From the NCBI GenBank assembly GCA_026126105.1, contig JAHCJV010000044.1:1-46486 (forward strand): a DNA stretch of 46,486 bases. The letters run 5' to 3'. Each line of letters starts with the position of its first letter. The stretch's first letter is position 1. Of the stretch, positions 1 to 7,931 are shown piece after piece. The notes under the pieces were generated by a model. That model saw only the letters and a list, made by a program, of their open reading frames with translations. It ran no database searches and was not told where the DNA came from. Source of the stretch: Enhydrobacter sp. (lineage in GTDB: Bacteria; Pseudomonadota; Alphaproteobacteria; Reyranellales; Reyranellaceae). Made by a program: the position numbers and the translations under genes.

Positions 1-225
1 TAGCGTCATGTTGCGATTCCTCTTCACCCCGGTCTGTCAGGCTTCTTTATGTTCGACGGGCTTCGTGTTGTGCGCAGAATTGGCTTCCAACTGTGCGCGC
101 GGCGAAAGAATGAACGCCCGATTGCCGCACGCGCCACAAAATTCTTATCGTGTGGCCTACAATTTGCTGCGAGTCGCTGGGCTGGGCGTTAGGGTCCATT
201 CGGGCATCAGCATGGGAGATCGCAC
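1..225. other. Leader region upstream of the peptide-type ABC operon
   Basis: I see no convincing gene here. Short open frames cross it but have no ribosome binding site and no recognisable protein character. It should contain the promoter of the seven-gene operon starting at 226. I could not pick out a clear -35/-10 pair. A weak GGGAG at about 211-215 lies upstream of the start codon. Confidence 0.4.
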
Positions 226-1821
226 ATGACCGCGCACATTCGCACTTCGCGCCGCGCTACGATGATCGGCGTGTCGGCTCTTGCTCTGACAGGCGGAGCC
301 GTGCGCGCGCAGACGCCGAAGAAGGGTGGCACTCTCACCTTTCTGATGACCAGTGAGCCGAACACTCTAGTCGCCTTGACCACCACGGCGACGACCTCGC
401 TGACCGTCAGCGCCAAGACGACCGAAGGACTGCTCGAATACGACTACGACATCAATCCGAAGCCGGCGCTCGCGACCGAATGGTCGATAAGCCCCGACGG
501 AAAAACTTACACGTTCAAGCTTCGCCCGAACGTCAAGTTCCATGATGGCAAGCCGTTCACGTCGGCCGACGTTGCCCATTCGATTCAGCTGCTCAAGACC
601 GTGCACCCGCGCGGCCGCAATACCTTCGCCAATGTCACCGAGGTCAAGACGCCCGACCCATTGACGGCGATCATCGAGCTCAGCAAACCCGCGCCCTACC
701 TCATCAAGGCGCTGACCGCTGCCGAATCGCCGATGATTCCCAAGCACCTCTACGAGAGCGGCAGCCCGATGGGAAATCCGAACGGCAACGCGCCGGTCGG
801 CACGGGCCCCTATCTCTTCAAGGAGTGGGTGCGCGGCAGCCACGTCATCTTCGAGCGCAACCCGAACTATTGGGACCCGGACCTGCCGCGCATCGACCGC
901 ATGGTCTGCAAGTTCGTGACCGATCCCGGCGCGCGCTCCGTTGCCTTCGAGAACGGGTCGGGCGACATCGGCTATCGCACGCCTGTCGCGCTCGCCGATG
1001 TTGCGCGCCTCAAGAAGGTGCCGCACCTGGTCTTCAGCACCGACGGCACGAGCTACTCGTACAATGTGCAGTGCATCCAGTTCAACCTCGATAGCGAGTA
1101 CTTCAAGCACCTCGCGGTGCGCCGGGCGATCGCCCATGCGATCGACCGCGCGGCTCTGCTGAAGACGGTCGCCTACGGCTACGGCACTGTCTGCTACGTG
1201 CCGATCGCGGCAGGCCTCAAGGAATTCCACGACCCGACGCCAAGTCCCTACAAGTACGACCTCAAACGCGCGGAGCAGCTTCTCGACGAGGCAGGCTTTA
1301 AGCGCGGCTCCGACAAGATCCGCTTCAAGGTGCCGATGGACTACAATCCGATCGGTGACGACGGCCGGAAGACCTGCGAGTTCGTCCGCGCCTCCCTGAG
1401 CCGCATCGGCATCGCCGTCGAGGTTCGCGCGCAGGATCTCTCGGCCTTCGCCAAGCGGATCTACACCGACCGCGACTTCGACTTCACCTACAACGGCCAC
1501 TCCAACCTGTTCGATCCGACCGTGGGCGTGCAGCGCATCTACTGGTCGAAGAACTTCAAGAAGGGCGTTCCGTTTTCCAACGGCTCGCACTACGTCAACC
1601 CCAAGGTCGATGAGCTGCTCGAGGGCGCTGCGGTCGAGAACGATCCGGTCAAACGGCGCGCGATGTTCATGGAATTCCAGAAGATCTACGCGGAGGATGT
1701 GCCGGATCTCAGCCTCTATACGCCGCTTTATCTCACGCTCAAGAACAAGCGCGTCCATGAGGATTCGCCGACCGCCGACGGCGTCGAGTCGAACATGTCG
1801 CGCGTCTGGCTCGATGCGTAG
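226..1821 (+). CDS. ABC transporter substrate-binding protein, peptide/dipeptide type (SBP family 5)
   Basis: Periplasmic binding protein of 531 aa, the usual length for the DppA/OppA family. The N-terminus has a twin-arginine-like stretch (SRR at about residues 8-10), then a hydrophobic segment ending near VRAQ, so export by Tat or Sec is likely. The mature part begins KKGGTLTF, and 'LRPNVKFHDGKPFTSADV' at about residues 100-120 is the classic family 5 signature. It should capture the solute and deliver it to the permeases encoded immediately downstream. It is the first gene of an operon with two permeases, two ATPases and hydantoinase subunits, so the ligand may be a peptide-like, hydantoin-like or oxoproline-like compound. 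That ligand assignment is inference; the family assignment is firm. Confidence 0.93.
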   Translation: MTAHIRTSRRATMIGVSALALTGGAVRAQTPKKGGTLTFLMTSEPNTLVALTTTATTSLTVSAKTTEGLLEYDYDINPKPALATEWSISPDGKTYTFKLRPNVKFHDGKPFTSADVAHSIQLLKTVHPRGRNTFANVTEVKTPDPLTAIIELSKPAPYLIKALTAAESPMIPKHLYESGSPMGNPNGNAPVGTGPYLFKEWVRGSHVIFERNPNYWDPDLPRIDRMVCKFVTDPGARSVAFENGSGDIGYRTPVALADVARLKKVPHLVFSTDGTSYSYNVQCIQFNLDSEYFKHLAVRRAIAHAIDRAALLKTVAYGYGTVCYVPIAAGLKEFHDPTPSPYKYDLKRAEQLLDEAGFKRGSDKIRFKVPMDYNPIGDDGRKTCEFVRASLSRIGIAVEVRAQDLSAFAKRIYTDRDFDFTYNGHSNLFDPTVGVQRIYWSKNFKKGVPFSNGSHYVNPKVDELLEGAAVENDPVKRRAMFMEFQKIYAEDVPDLSLYTPLYLTLKNKRVHEDSPTADGVESNMSRVWLDA

Positions 1822-1890
1822 CCTCGTACTTTCCGATTTCTCACCCTCTGGAAGGCGGGAGGAGGAAGACGTGGCGATGGGCGTGTCGTC

Positions 1891-2877
1891 ATGAGAATGG
1901 GCCGCCGCATCGTGGCGACGCTTCGACGGACGGCGATCCACGCCATACCGACGGTGCTCGGCATCATCGTTCTCGACTTCCTGTTCCTCCAGCTCATGCC
2001 GGGCGATGCGGCCGACGTGATGGCGATCGAGGCGGGGGCGGCGACCGCCGAGACCATGGACATGCTGCGCGAGCGCTTCGGCCTCGACCAGACGGTGCTG
2101 ACCCAACTCGTCAACTTCCTCGGCCACATCGTGCAGTTCGACCTCGGATTTTCGCCGCGCTTCAACGCCTCGGTGCTCGACATCATCATGGCGCGCCTGC
2201 CGAACACGATCCTGCTGATGGCAACGGCGCTTTCCTTCGCACTCCTGCTCGGAATCGTCCTCGGATCGGTCATGGCGGCGTGGGCGGGGCGCTGGCCCGA
2301 CCGCGTCCTGTCCGTCGTCGTGCTGTTGCTCTATTCCATGCCCGGCTTCTGGGTCGGGCTGATGGCGGTCGTGCTGTTCTCGGTCAAGCTGGGCTGGCTA
2401 CCCAGCGACAGCAACATGACGATAGGTACCGACTATACCGGATGGGCGTTGATTGCCGACCGCGCGTCGCACCTCGTCCTCCCGGCGCTGGCGCTCGCCT
2501 CCTTCTTCGTCGCCGTCTATGCCCGCCTGGTGCGGGCCTCGATGCTCGAGGTGCAGCGTCAGGACTTCATGCGTACCGCGCATGCCAAGGGACTTCACCC
2601 GTTCCTCATTCAGCTCCGGCATGCGCTGCGCAACGCACTGATCCCGGTAACAACGGTGGCCGGCATGCATCTTGGCAATCTGCTGGGCGGCGCGGTGGTG
2701 GTCGAGACTCTGTTCGGCTGGCCGGGCATGGGTCGTCTGGCCCTCGAAGCCGTTCTGGCACGAGACTTCTCGGTGCTGCTCGGCGTTCTGCTGCTCTCTT
2801 CTCTCGTGGTGATCCTGGCGAACGTGCTGATCGACCTGCTGCACGCGTGGCTGGATCCGCGTATCGGCGAGGCGTGA
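1891..2877 (+). CDS. ABC transporter permease, DppB type
   Basis: Inner-membrane permease of 328 aa. It has an N-terminal transmembrane helix, a periplasmic stretch with the 'LGLDQ'-like region typical of DppB (here RFGLDQTV), and five further helices. The EAA loop that contacts the ATPases is visible as QDFMRTAHAKGL followed by RHALRNALIPV, at about residues 225-255. The ATG at 1891 follows a purine-rich GGGAGGAGGAAGA stretch about 20 bases upstream; a second ATG at 1897 is possible. It lies 69 bases after the binding-protein gene and one base before the DppC-type gene, so it is co-transcribed and forms the heterodimeric channel with it. Confidence 0.93.
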   Translation: MRMGRRIVATLRRTAIHAIPTVLGIIVLDFLFLQLMPGDAADVMAIEAGAATAETMDMLRERFGLDQTVLTQLVNFLGHIVQFDLGFSPRFNASVLDIIMARLPNTILLMATALSFALLLGIVLGSVMAAWAGRWPDRVLSVVVLLLYSMPGFWVGLMAVVLFSVKLGWLPSDSNMTIGTDYTGWALIADRASHLVLPALALASFFVAVYARLVRASMLEVQRQDFMRTAHAKGLHPFLIQLRHALRNALIPVTTVAGMHLGNLLGGAVVVETLFGWPGMGRLALEAVLARDFSVLLGVLLLSSLVVILANVLIDLLHAWLDPRIGEA

Positions 2878-2878
2878 C

Positions 2879-3799
2879 ATGACGGTCGAGGCCGAGCTCA
2901 CCGACCCTGTCGCCGGCAAGGGCGTCACGGCCGTCGCCGATGTCGGCAACCGCGCGGCGCCGCGCCGCAATCGGCGTCTGCGCGCCTTCCTGCGTAACCC
3001 GACTTTCGTCGCCGGCGTGGCGATCCTTTCCATCTTCGTGCTGCTTGCGATCTTTGCCGGCGTGCTCTTTCCCTCCGATCCGCAGGACATGGTAGCCCAG
3101 CCCCTCCTGTGGCCGGGCGAAGACATGGAGTATCCCCTCGGCAGCGACTCGCTGGGGCGCAACGTGCTGGCCCAGCTCGTCTACGGAACCCGGGCCTCGC
3201 TGCTGGTCGGCGTCTCCTCGGCGGCGATCGGCCTTGCCATCGGGCTGGTGGTGGGTTCGATAGCCGGTTTCTTCGGCGGCAAGGTCGACATCCTGCTGAT
3301 GCGGCTGGTCGAGCTGTTCCAGACGATGCCCACCTTCCTGCTCGTGATCGTGATCCTTGCCATCACCGAGCCGACCCTGTCGACCATTGCGATGGCGATC
3401 GGTCTGGCGGCGTGGCCCACCGTGGCGCGCCTTGTGCGCGCCCAGTTCCGCTCCCTCCGCGAGTCCGATTTCGTGATGGCGGCCCGCAGCCTCGGCTACT
3501 CGCGCACCCGAATCATCATCCAGGAGATCCTGCCCAATGCCATGCCGCCGATCGTGGTCGCGGCATCGGTGATGATTGCCAATGCTATTCTGACGGAAGC
3601 AGGCCTGTCCTTCCTGAACATGCGCGACCCCAACGTCATGAGCTGGGGCGGCATGATCGGCGACGGACGGGACCAGTTGCGAAACGCCTGGTTCCTGACC
3701 GCCCTGCCCGGCGCGGCGATCGCCATGGCCGTGCTGTCGCTAAATCTTGTCGGCGACGGGCTGAACGAGATCCTCAATCCGCGGTCGGATGACCTATGA
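2879..3799 (+). CDS. ABC transporter permease, DppC type
   Basis: Second membrane subunit of the importer, 306 aa. A charged cytoplasmic N-terminus of about 45 residues is followed by a first helix. Next comes the family motif with HPLGTD replaced by YPLGSDSLGRNV at about residues 84-95, then the remaining helices. The EAA loop reads SDFVMAARSLGYS followed by ILPNAMPPI at about residues 198-225. It starts one base after the DppB-type stop codon and its stop overlaps the next ATG (ATGA), which indicates translational coupling. Assignment to the OppBC/DppBC family is secure; the transported compound is unknown. Confidence 0.93.
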   Translation: MTVEAELTDPVAGKGVTAVADVGNRAAPRRNRRLRAFLRNPTFVAGVAILSIFVLLAIFAGVLFPSDPQDMVAQPLLWPGEDMEYPLGSDSLGRNVLAQLVYGTRASLLVGVSSAAIGLAIGLVVGSIAGFFGGKVDILLMRLVELFQTMPTFLLVIVILAITEPTLSTIAMAIGLAAWPTVARLVRAQFRSLRESDFVMAARSLGYSRTRIIIQEILPNAMPPIVVAASVMIANAILTEAGLSFLNMRDPNVMSWGGMIGDGRDQLRNAWFLTALPGAAIAMAVLSLNLVGDGLNEILNPRSDDL

Positions 3800-4752
3800 G
3801 CCTTCTGGAGGTCGAAAAGCTCACGGTCGCCTTTCCCGGCCAGGTCGCCGTGCGCGAGACCAGCTTCGCCATCGCGCCGGGCGAGACCTTGGCGCTGGTC
3901 GGCGAATCGGGCTGCGGCAAGTCGGTGACGGCCTTCTCGGTGATGCGTCTGCTGCCGCCTAACGCGACTGTCGCTTCCGGCCGCATCCTGTTCGATGGCA
4001 CTGACCTGCTCGCGCTGTCGCCAGCGGAGATGCGCGAAGTGCGCGGCAAGAAGATATCGCTGATCCAGCAGGAGCCGATGACGTCGCTCAATCCGGTCCT
4101 GTCGATCGGTCTGCAGATTTCCGAAGTCGTGCGCCGCCACGAGAAGGTGTCGCGCAAGGCGGCGCGCGCCCGCGCCGTCGAGCTGCTCGACCTCGTCAGC
4201 ATTCCGGACGCGCACCGCCGCGTCGAAGACTACCCGCACAATCTCTCCGGCGGCATGCGACAGAGGGTGATGATCGCCATGGCGGTTGCCTGCCATCCCA
4301 AGTTGCTGATCGCCGACGAGCCGACCACGGCGCTCGACGTCACGACGCAGGCGCAGGTGCTCGACCTGCTCGACGACCTGCGCCACCGGCTCGGCATGGC
4401 CGTGCTGCTGATCACCCACGATCTCGGCGTCGTGGCGCAATGGGCCGACCGCATCTCGGTGATGTATGCCGGCCGGATCGTCGAGCAGGCCGCTATCAAG
4501 CCGTTCTTCGCCGAGCCCTTGCATCCCTATTCGCGCGGGCTGATGGGCGCGCGGGTCGATGTCGACGCCGACGAGCACTACTCGCTCAATCGGCTCAGCG
4601 AGATCCCGGGCAGCGTGGGCTCGGCAGCGGGCGAGACCGGTTGTTCCTTCGCGCCGCGCTGTCCGATCGTCGTGCCCGGTTGCCGTCTCGCACCGCCGCC
4701 GCTGATCGCGCACGGCGAGCGCGCGGTCGCCTGTCCGCGGGTAGGTGCATGA
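3796..4752 (+). CDS. ABC transporter ATP-binding protein, DppD type
   Basis: Cytoplasmic ATPase subunit of 318 aa. Walker A is GESGCGKS at residues 36-43, the signature is LSGGMRQR at 150-157, Walker B is LLIADEP at 170-176, and the H-loop histidine is near 208. The C-terminal oligopeptide-transporter extension (about 260-318) carries the usual cysteines (GCSFAPRCP, then two more Cys) that bind an iron-sulphur cluster in some relatives. It pairs with the second ATPase encoded at 4874. The start ATG overlaps the preceding stop. The gap to the next gene is unusual for this operon because a palindromic repeat element fills it. Confidence 0.93.
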   Translation: MSLLEVEKLTVAFPGQVAVRETSFAIAPGETLALVGESGCGKSVTAFSVMRLLPPNATVASGRILFDGTDLLALSPAEMREVRGKKISLIQQEPMTSLNPVLSIGLQISEVVRRHEKVSRKAARARAVELLDLVSIPDAHRRVEDYPHNLSGGMRQRVMIAMAVACHPKLLIADEPTTALDVTTQAQVLDLLDDLRHRLGMAVLLITHDLGVVAQWADRISVMYAGRIVEQAAIKPFFAEPLHPYSRGLMGARVDVDADEHYSLNRLSEIPGSVGSAAGETGCSFAPRCPIVVPGCRLAPPPLIAHGERAVACPRVGA

Positions 4753-4756
4753 GATT

Positions 4757-4868
4757 CGTCATCCCGACCGGAGCGAAGCGGAGTGGAGGGACCTCCTCAC
4801 GGAGCAGCCGTTGCATGAAGAGCTCCCTCGACTACGCCGCCCTGCGGGCGGCTTCGTTCGGGATGACG
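4757..4868. repeat. REP/MITE-like palindromic dispersed repeat
   Basis: The 121-base gap between the two ATPase genes is almost wholly filled by an imperfect palindrome. The outer arms are CGTCATCCCGA at 4757-4767 and its exact complement at 4858-4868. Inside lie GAGGGA at 4786-4791 pairing with TCCCTC at 4824-4829, and a perfect hairpin GCCGCCC-TGC-GGGCGGC at 4836-4852. The 'GTCATCCCGA..CGGAGCGAAG' style is that of short dispersed extragenic repeats I know from alphaproteobacterial genomes. It lies inside a transcribed operon, so as RNA it would fold into a stable stem that could affect mRNA stability or the ratio of the two ATPases (inference). Confidence 0.75.
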
Positions 4869-4873
4869 GGTAA

Positions 4874-5812
4874 ATGACCGCTCTCCTCTCCGTCCGCGAC
4901 CTTCATACGCGGTATGCCGTCGGCAAGCAGGTTCTGCGCGCGGTCGATGGCGTCTCGTTCGAGCTGGAGCGTGGCGAAACAGTCGGGCTCGTCGGCGAAT
5001 CGGGGTGCGGCAAGTCCACCCTCGGCAAGACCATCCTGCGCCTCGTGCCGTCGGCGGACGGCGCGATCGTGCTGGACGGCGCCGACATCACGCGGCTCGG
5101 CGACTCGGCCATGGCGCCGCACCGCCGGCGCATGCAGATGATCTTCCAGGATCCGTTCGGTTCGCTCAATCCGCGCCAGACGATCCGCACCGTGCTCGAC
5201 ACGGCTCTGAAGGTGCATCGCCTGGGCGACCGTCCGGAGCGAGAGCAGCGGATGCGGGAGATCGTGGCCAAGGTCGGACTGCCCGCCGACGCGCTCGACC
5301 GATACCCGCACGAGTTCTCCGGCGGCCAGCGCCAGCGCATCGGCATCGCCCGCGCCCTGATCCTGCGGCCGGCGCTGATCGTGTGCGACGAGCCGGTCTC
5401 GGCGCTCGACGTCTCGATCCAGGCGCAGATCCTGAACCTGCTCGTCGAGCTGAAGCGCGATCTCGGCCTGTCCTATCTTTTCATCAGCCACGATCTGTCC
5501 GTGGTGCGCTACTTCGCCGATCGCGTGCTGGTGATGTATCTCGGCCGCATCGTGGAAAGCGCGCCGCACGGCACCTTGTTCAGGAACCCGCGTCACCCGT
5601 ACACAAAGGCCCTGTTCGCTGCGGTGCCGTCGGCCGATCCGACCCACAAGCGGAGCGCGCCACCGATCAAAGGCGAGCTTGCGACCACGGATATATCTGC
5701 GGGCTGCCGCTTTTATTCACGCTGCCCGGCTGCGACGGAACGCTGCCGGGCGGAGGAGCCGCTGCTGCGGCCGATTGGAGAAGGACATCATGCCGCCTGC
5801 CATTTCGCCTGA
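4874..5812 (+). CDS. ABC transporter ATP-binding protein, DppF type
   Basis: Second ATPase subunit, 312 aa. Walker A is GESGCGKS at residues 41-48, the signature is FSGGQRQRIGIARAL at about 154-168, Walker B is LIVCDEPVSALD at about 175-186, and SHDLSVV carries the switch histidine. The C-terminal oligopeptide extension has CRFYSRCP and two further cysteines. It forms the motor heterodimer with the DppD-type protein. Its last 23 bases overlap the start of the hydantoinase A gene, tying transport genetically to the enzyme. It is separated from its partner ATPase gene by the palindromic repeat. Confidence 0.93.
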   Translation: MTALLSVRDLHTRYAVGKQVLRAVDGVSFELERGETVGLVGESGCGKSTLGKTILRLVPSADGAIVLDGADITRLGDSAMAPHRRRMQMIFQDPFGSLNPRQTIRTVLDTALKVHRLGDRPEREQRMREIVAKVGLPADALDRYPHEFSGGQRQRIGIARALILRPALIVCDEPVSALDVSIQAQILNLLVELKRDLGLSYLFISHDLSVVRYFADRVLVMYLGRIVESAPHGTLFRNPRHPYTKALFAAVPSADPTHKRSAPPIKGELATTDISAGCRFYSRCPAATERCRAEEPLLRPIGEGHHAACHFA

Positions 5813-7931
5813 TAGGGTCCGCCACGCGGACCAGGTCCGCCTCGCGGTGGACATCGGCGGAACTTTCACCGACGTGGTGCTGGAGACGCCCGACGCGCGC
5901 TACTCCACGAAGGTCCTGACGACCAAGGCGGCGCCCGAGGACGGCGTGCTGGACGGGATGATGCGCGCCCTGAAGCTCGGCGGAATCGAGCCGGGCCAGG
6001 TCGGCCTGATCGTGCACGGGACGACCCTGGCGACCAACGCCATCATCGAACGCAAGGGTGCAAAGACTGCGCTGGTTACGACCAAGGGCTTTCGCGATTC
6101 GATCGAGATGGCGCAGGAGAACCGCTTCGAGCAATACGACATCTTCATCGAGAAACCCGAGCCGCTGGCGCCGCGCACGATGCGGTTCACGGTACCGGAG
6201 CGCATCGACGCCAAAGGTGGCGTCCGGCTTCCGCTCGACGAGGCGGCAGTCGAAGCGCTCGCCGAGACGCTGAAGGCGAAGGGCGTCGAGGCGATCGCCA
6301 TTGGCTTCCTGCACAGCTACGCCAATCCCGCGCACGAGCGCCGCACGGCGGAGATCCTCGCGGCGAAGCTGCCCGGCGTGCGGATCTCGATCTCCTCCGA
6401 AGTCTGCCCCGAGGTGCGCGAATACGAGCGCTTTTCGACGACCTGCGCGAATGCCTACGTCCAGCCGCTGATGGCGCGCTATCTCGAGAGCCTGCAGAGC
6501 CGCGCCCGTGCGGCCGGCTTCGCCTGCCCGCTGCTGCTGATGACGTCGGGCGGCGGCCTCACGACCTTGGAGACGGCGGTGCGCTTCCCGATCCGCCTCG
6601 TCGAATCGGGGCCTGCCGGCGGCGTGATCCTGTCGACCTGGATCGCCGACAACATGGGCATCGATCGCATTCTGTCGTTCGACATGGGTGGCACCACGGC
6701 CAAGATCTGCATTATCGACGACGGCAAGCCGATGGCCTCGCGCAGCTTCGAGGTCGATCGCCGCTACCGCTTCATGAAGGGTAGCGGCCTGCCGGTGCGC
6801 ATTCCGGTGATCGAGATGGTCGAGATCGGCGCGGGCGGCGGCTCGCTGGCCGGCGTCGATCCGATGAAGCGCATCACCGTCGGTCCCGAAAGCGCCGGCT
6901 CCGACCCCGGCCCGGCCTGCTATCGCCTTGGCGGCACCAAGCCCGCCGTGACCGATGCGAACGTCGTGCTGGGCCGCATCGATCCCGACCGCTTCGCCGG
7001 CGGCTCGATCAAGCTCGATGCAAGCCTGAGCCGCCAGGCGCTCGACACTCATGTGGGCACGCCGCTCGACCTCGACACCACGCTCTCAGCCTTCGGCGTG
7101 TCCGAGGTCGTCGAGGAGAACATGGCCAATGCAGCCCGCGTCCACGCCGTCGAGCGTGGCGCGGAGCTGGAAGGGCGCACGCTGATCGCTTTCGGCGGCG
7201 GTGCGCCGCTCCACGCGGCACGCCTGGCCGAAAAGCTTGGCATCGCCGACGTGCTGATCCCGGCCAGTGCCGGCGTCGGCTCGGCGGTCGGCTTCCTGCG
7301 CGCGCCGATTGCCTTCGAAGTGGTGCGTTCCCGCTTCGTGCGGCTCTCGGCCTTCGATCCCGCGGCGATCAACACGATGTTCGCCGAGATGGCCAGGGAG
7401 GCGACCGACGTGGTGAAGCTCGGCGCCGGTGCTGCGCCGATCAGGATCAGCCGCAGCGCCGACATGCGCTATGCCGGGCAGGGCCATGAGATCCTGGTGG
7501 ATCTGCCGGACGGTCCCTTCACCAAGGACTCCGTCGCCGAGCTGCAGAAACGCTTCGACGCCGGCTACCGCGCTCTGTTCAACCGCGTGATCCCCGCGCT
7601 CGACGTCGAGGTCGTGGGATGGATCCTGAAGGCCGAGGCGCCGGCGCCCGGCCGCGCCGCCGAGCTACCCATGGCGGCTGCCGGCGAGAGCGGCGCACCG
7701 GCTGCGGTCGGCACGCGCACCTTGTTCGATCCGATGCTGCGGGAATTCGCCAGCGTCCCCGTCTATGCTCGCACCGCGCTGAAGCCCGGCCAGTCGATGC
7801 AGGGGCCGGCCGTCATCGCCGAGGACGAGACCACCACGATCATCACCTCGGGCTTCACCGCCACGCTCGATCCCTCGGGCGCCATTCGTCTGTTGGCCCG
7901 CAAGGCCGTTCTGCAGGAGGCCGCGCAATGA
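5790..7931 (+). CDS. hyuA: Hydantoinase/oxoprolinase subunit A (N-methylhydantoinase A family)
   Basis: ATP-dependent cyclic-amide hydrolase subunit of 713 aa, the family's normal size. The N-terminal ASKHA-type phosphate loop is DIGGTFTD at residues 21-28 and a second one, FDMGGTTAK, begins near residue 297. The GPAGG element precedes it. I chose the ATG at 5790 because GGAGAAGGA lies 4-13 bases upstream. The frame is open further upstream but only inside the DppF-type gene. With subunit B this family hydrolyses 5-oxoproline, hydantoins, or in related enzymes carboxylates acetone or acetophenone. The importer encoded in the same operon favours a cyclic amide or peptide-derived substrate. Its stop overlaps the next start (ATGA). 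Confidence 0.92.
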   Translation: MPPAISPDRVRHADQVRLAVDIGGTFTDVVLETPDARYSTKVLTTKAAPEDGVLDGMMRALKLGGIEPGQVGLIVHGTTLATNAIIERKGAKTALVTTKGFRDSIEMAQENRFEQYDIFIEKPEPLAPRTMRFTVPERIDAKGGVRLPLDEAAVEALAETLKAKGVEAIAIGFLHSYANPAHERRTAEILAAKLPGVRISISSEVCPEVREYERFSTTCANAYVQPLMARYLESLQSRARAAGFACPLLLMTSGGGLTTLETAVRFPIRLVESGPAGGVILSTWIADNMGIDRILSFDMGGTTAKICIIDDGKPMASRSFEVDRRYRFMKGSGLPVRIPVIEMVEIGAGGGSLAGVDPMKRITVGPESAGSDPGPACYRLGGTKPAVTDANVVLGRIDPDRFAGGSIKLDASLSRQALDTHVGTPLDLDTTLSAFGVSEVVEENMANAARVHAVERGAELEGRTLIAFGGGAPLHAARLAEKLGIADVLIPASAGVGSAVGFLRAPIAFEVVRSRFVRLSAFDPAAINTMFAEMAREATDVVKLGAGAAPIRISRSADMRYAGQGHEILVDLPDGPFTKDSVAELQKRFDAGYRALFNRVIPALDVEVVGWILKAEAPAPGRAAELPMAAAGESGAPAAVGTRTLFDPMLREFASVPVYARTALKPGQSMQGPAVIAEDETTTIITSGFTATLDPSGAIRLLARKAVLQEAAQ

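Noticed and set aside
367..2127. Long minus-strand open frame (586 codons) across the binding-protein gene
   Set aside because: It lies antisense to a clear SBP family 5 gene, is rich in Arg/His/Asp/Glu with no domain pattern, and is a typical shadow in GC-rich DNA.
4753..4873. Short open frame between the two ATPase genes
   Set aside because: The sequence is explained as a nested palindrome; no ribosome binding site or protein character.
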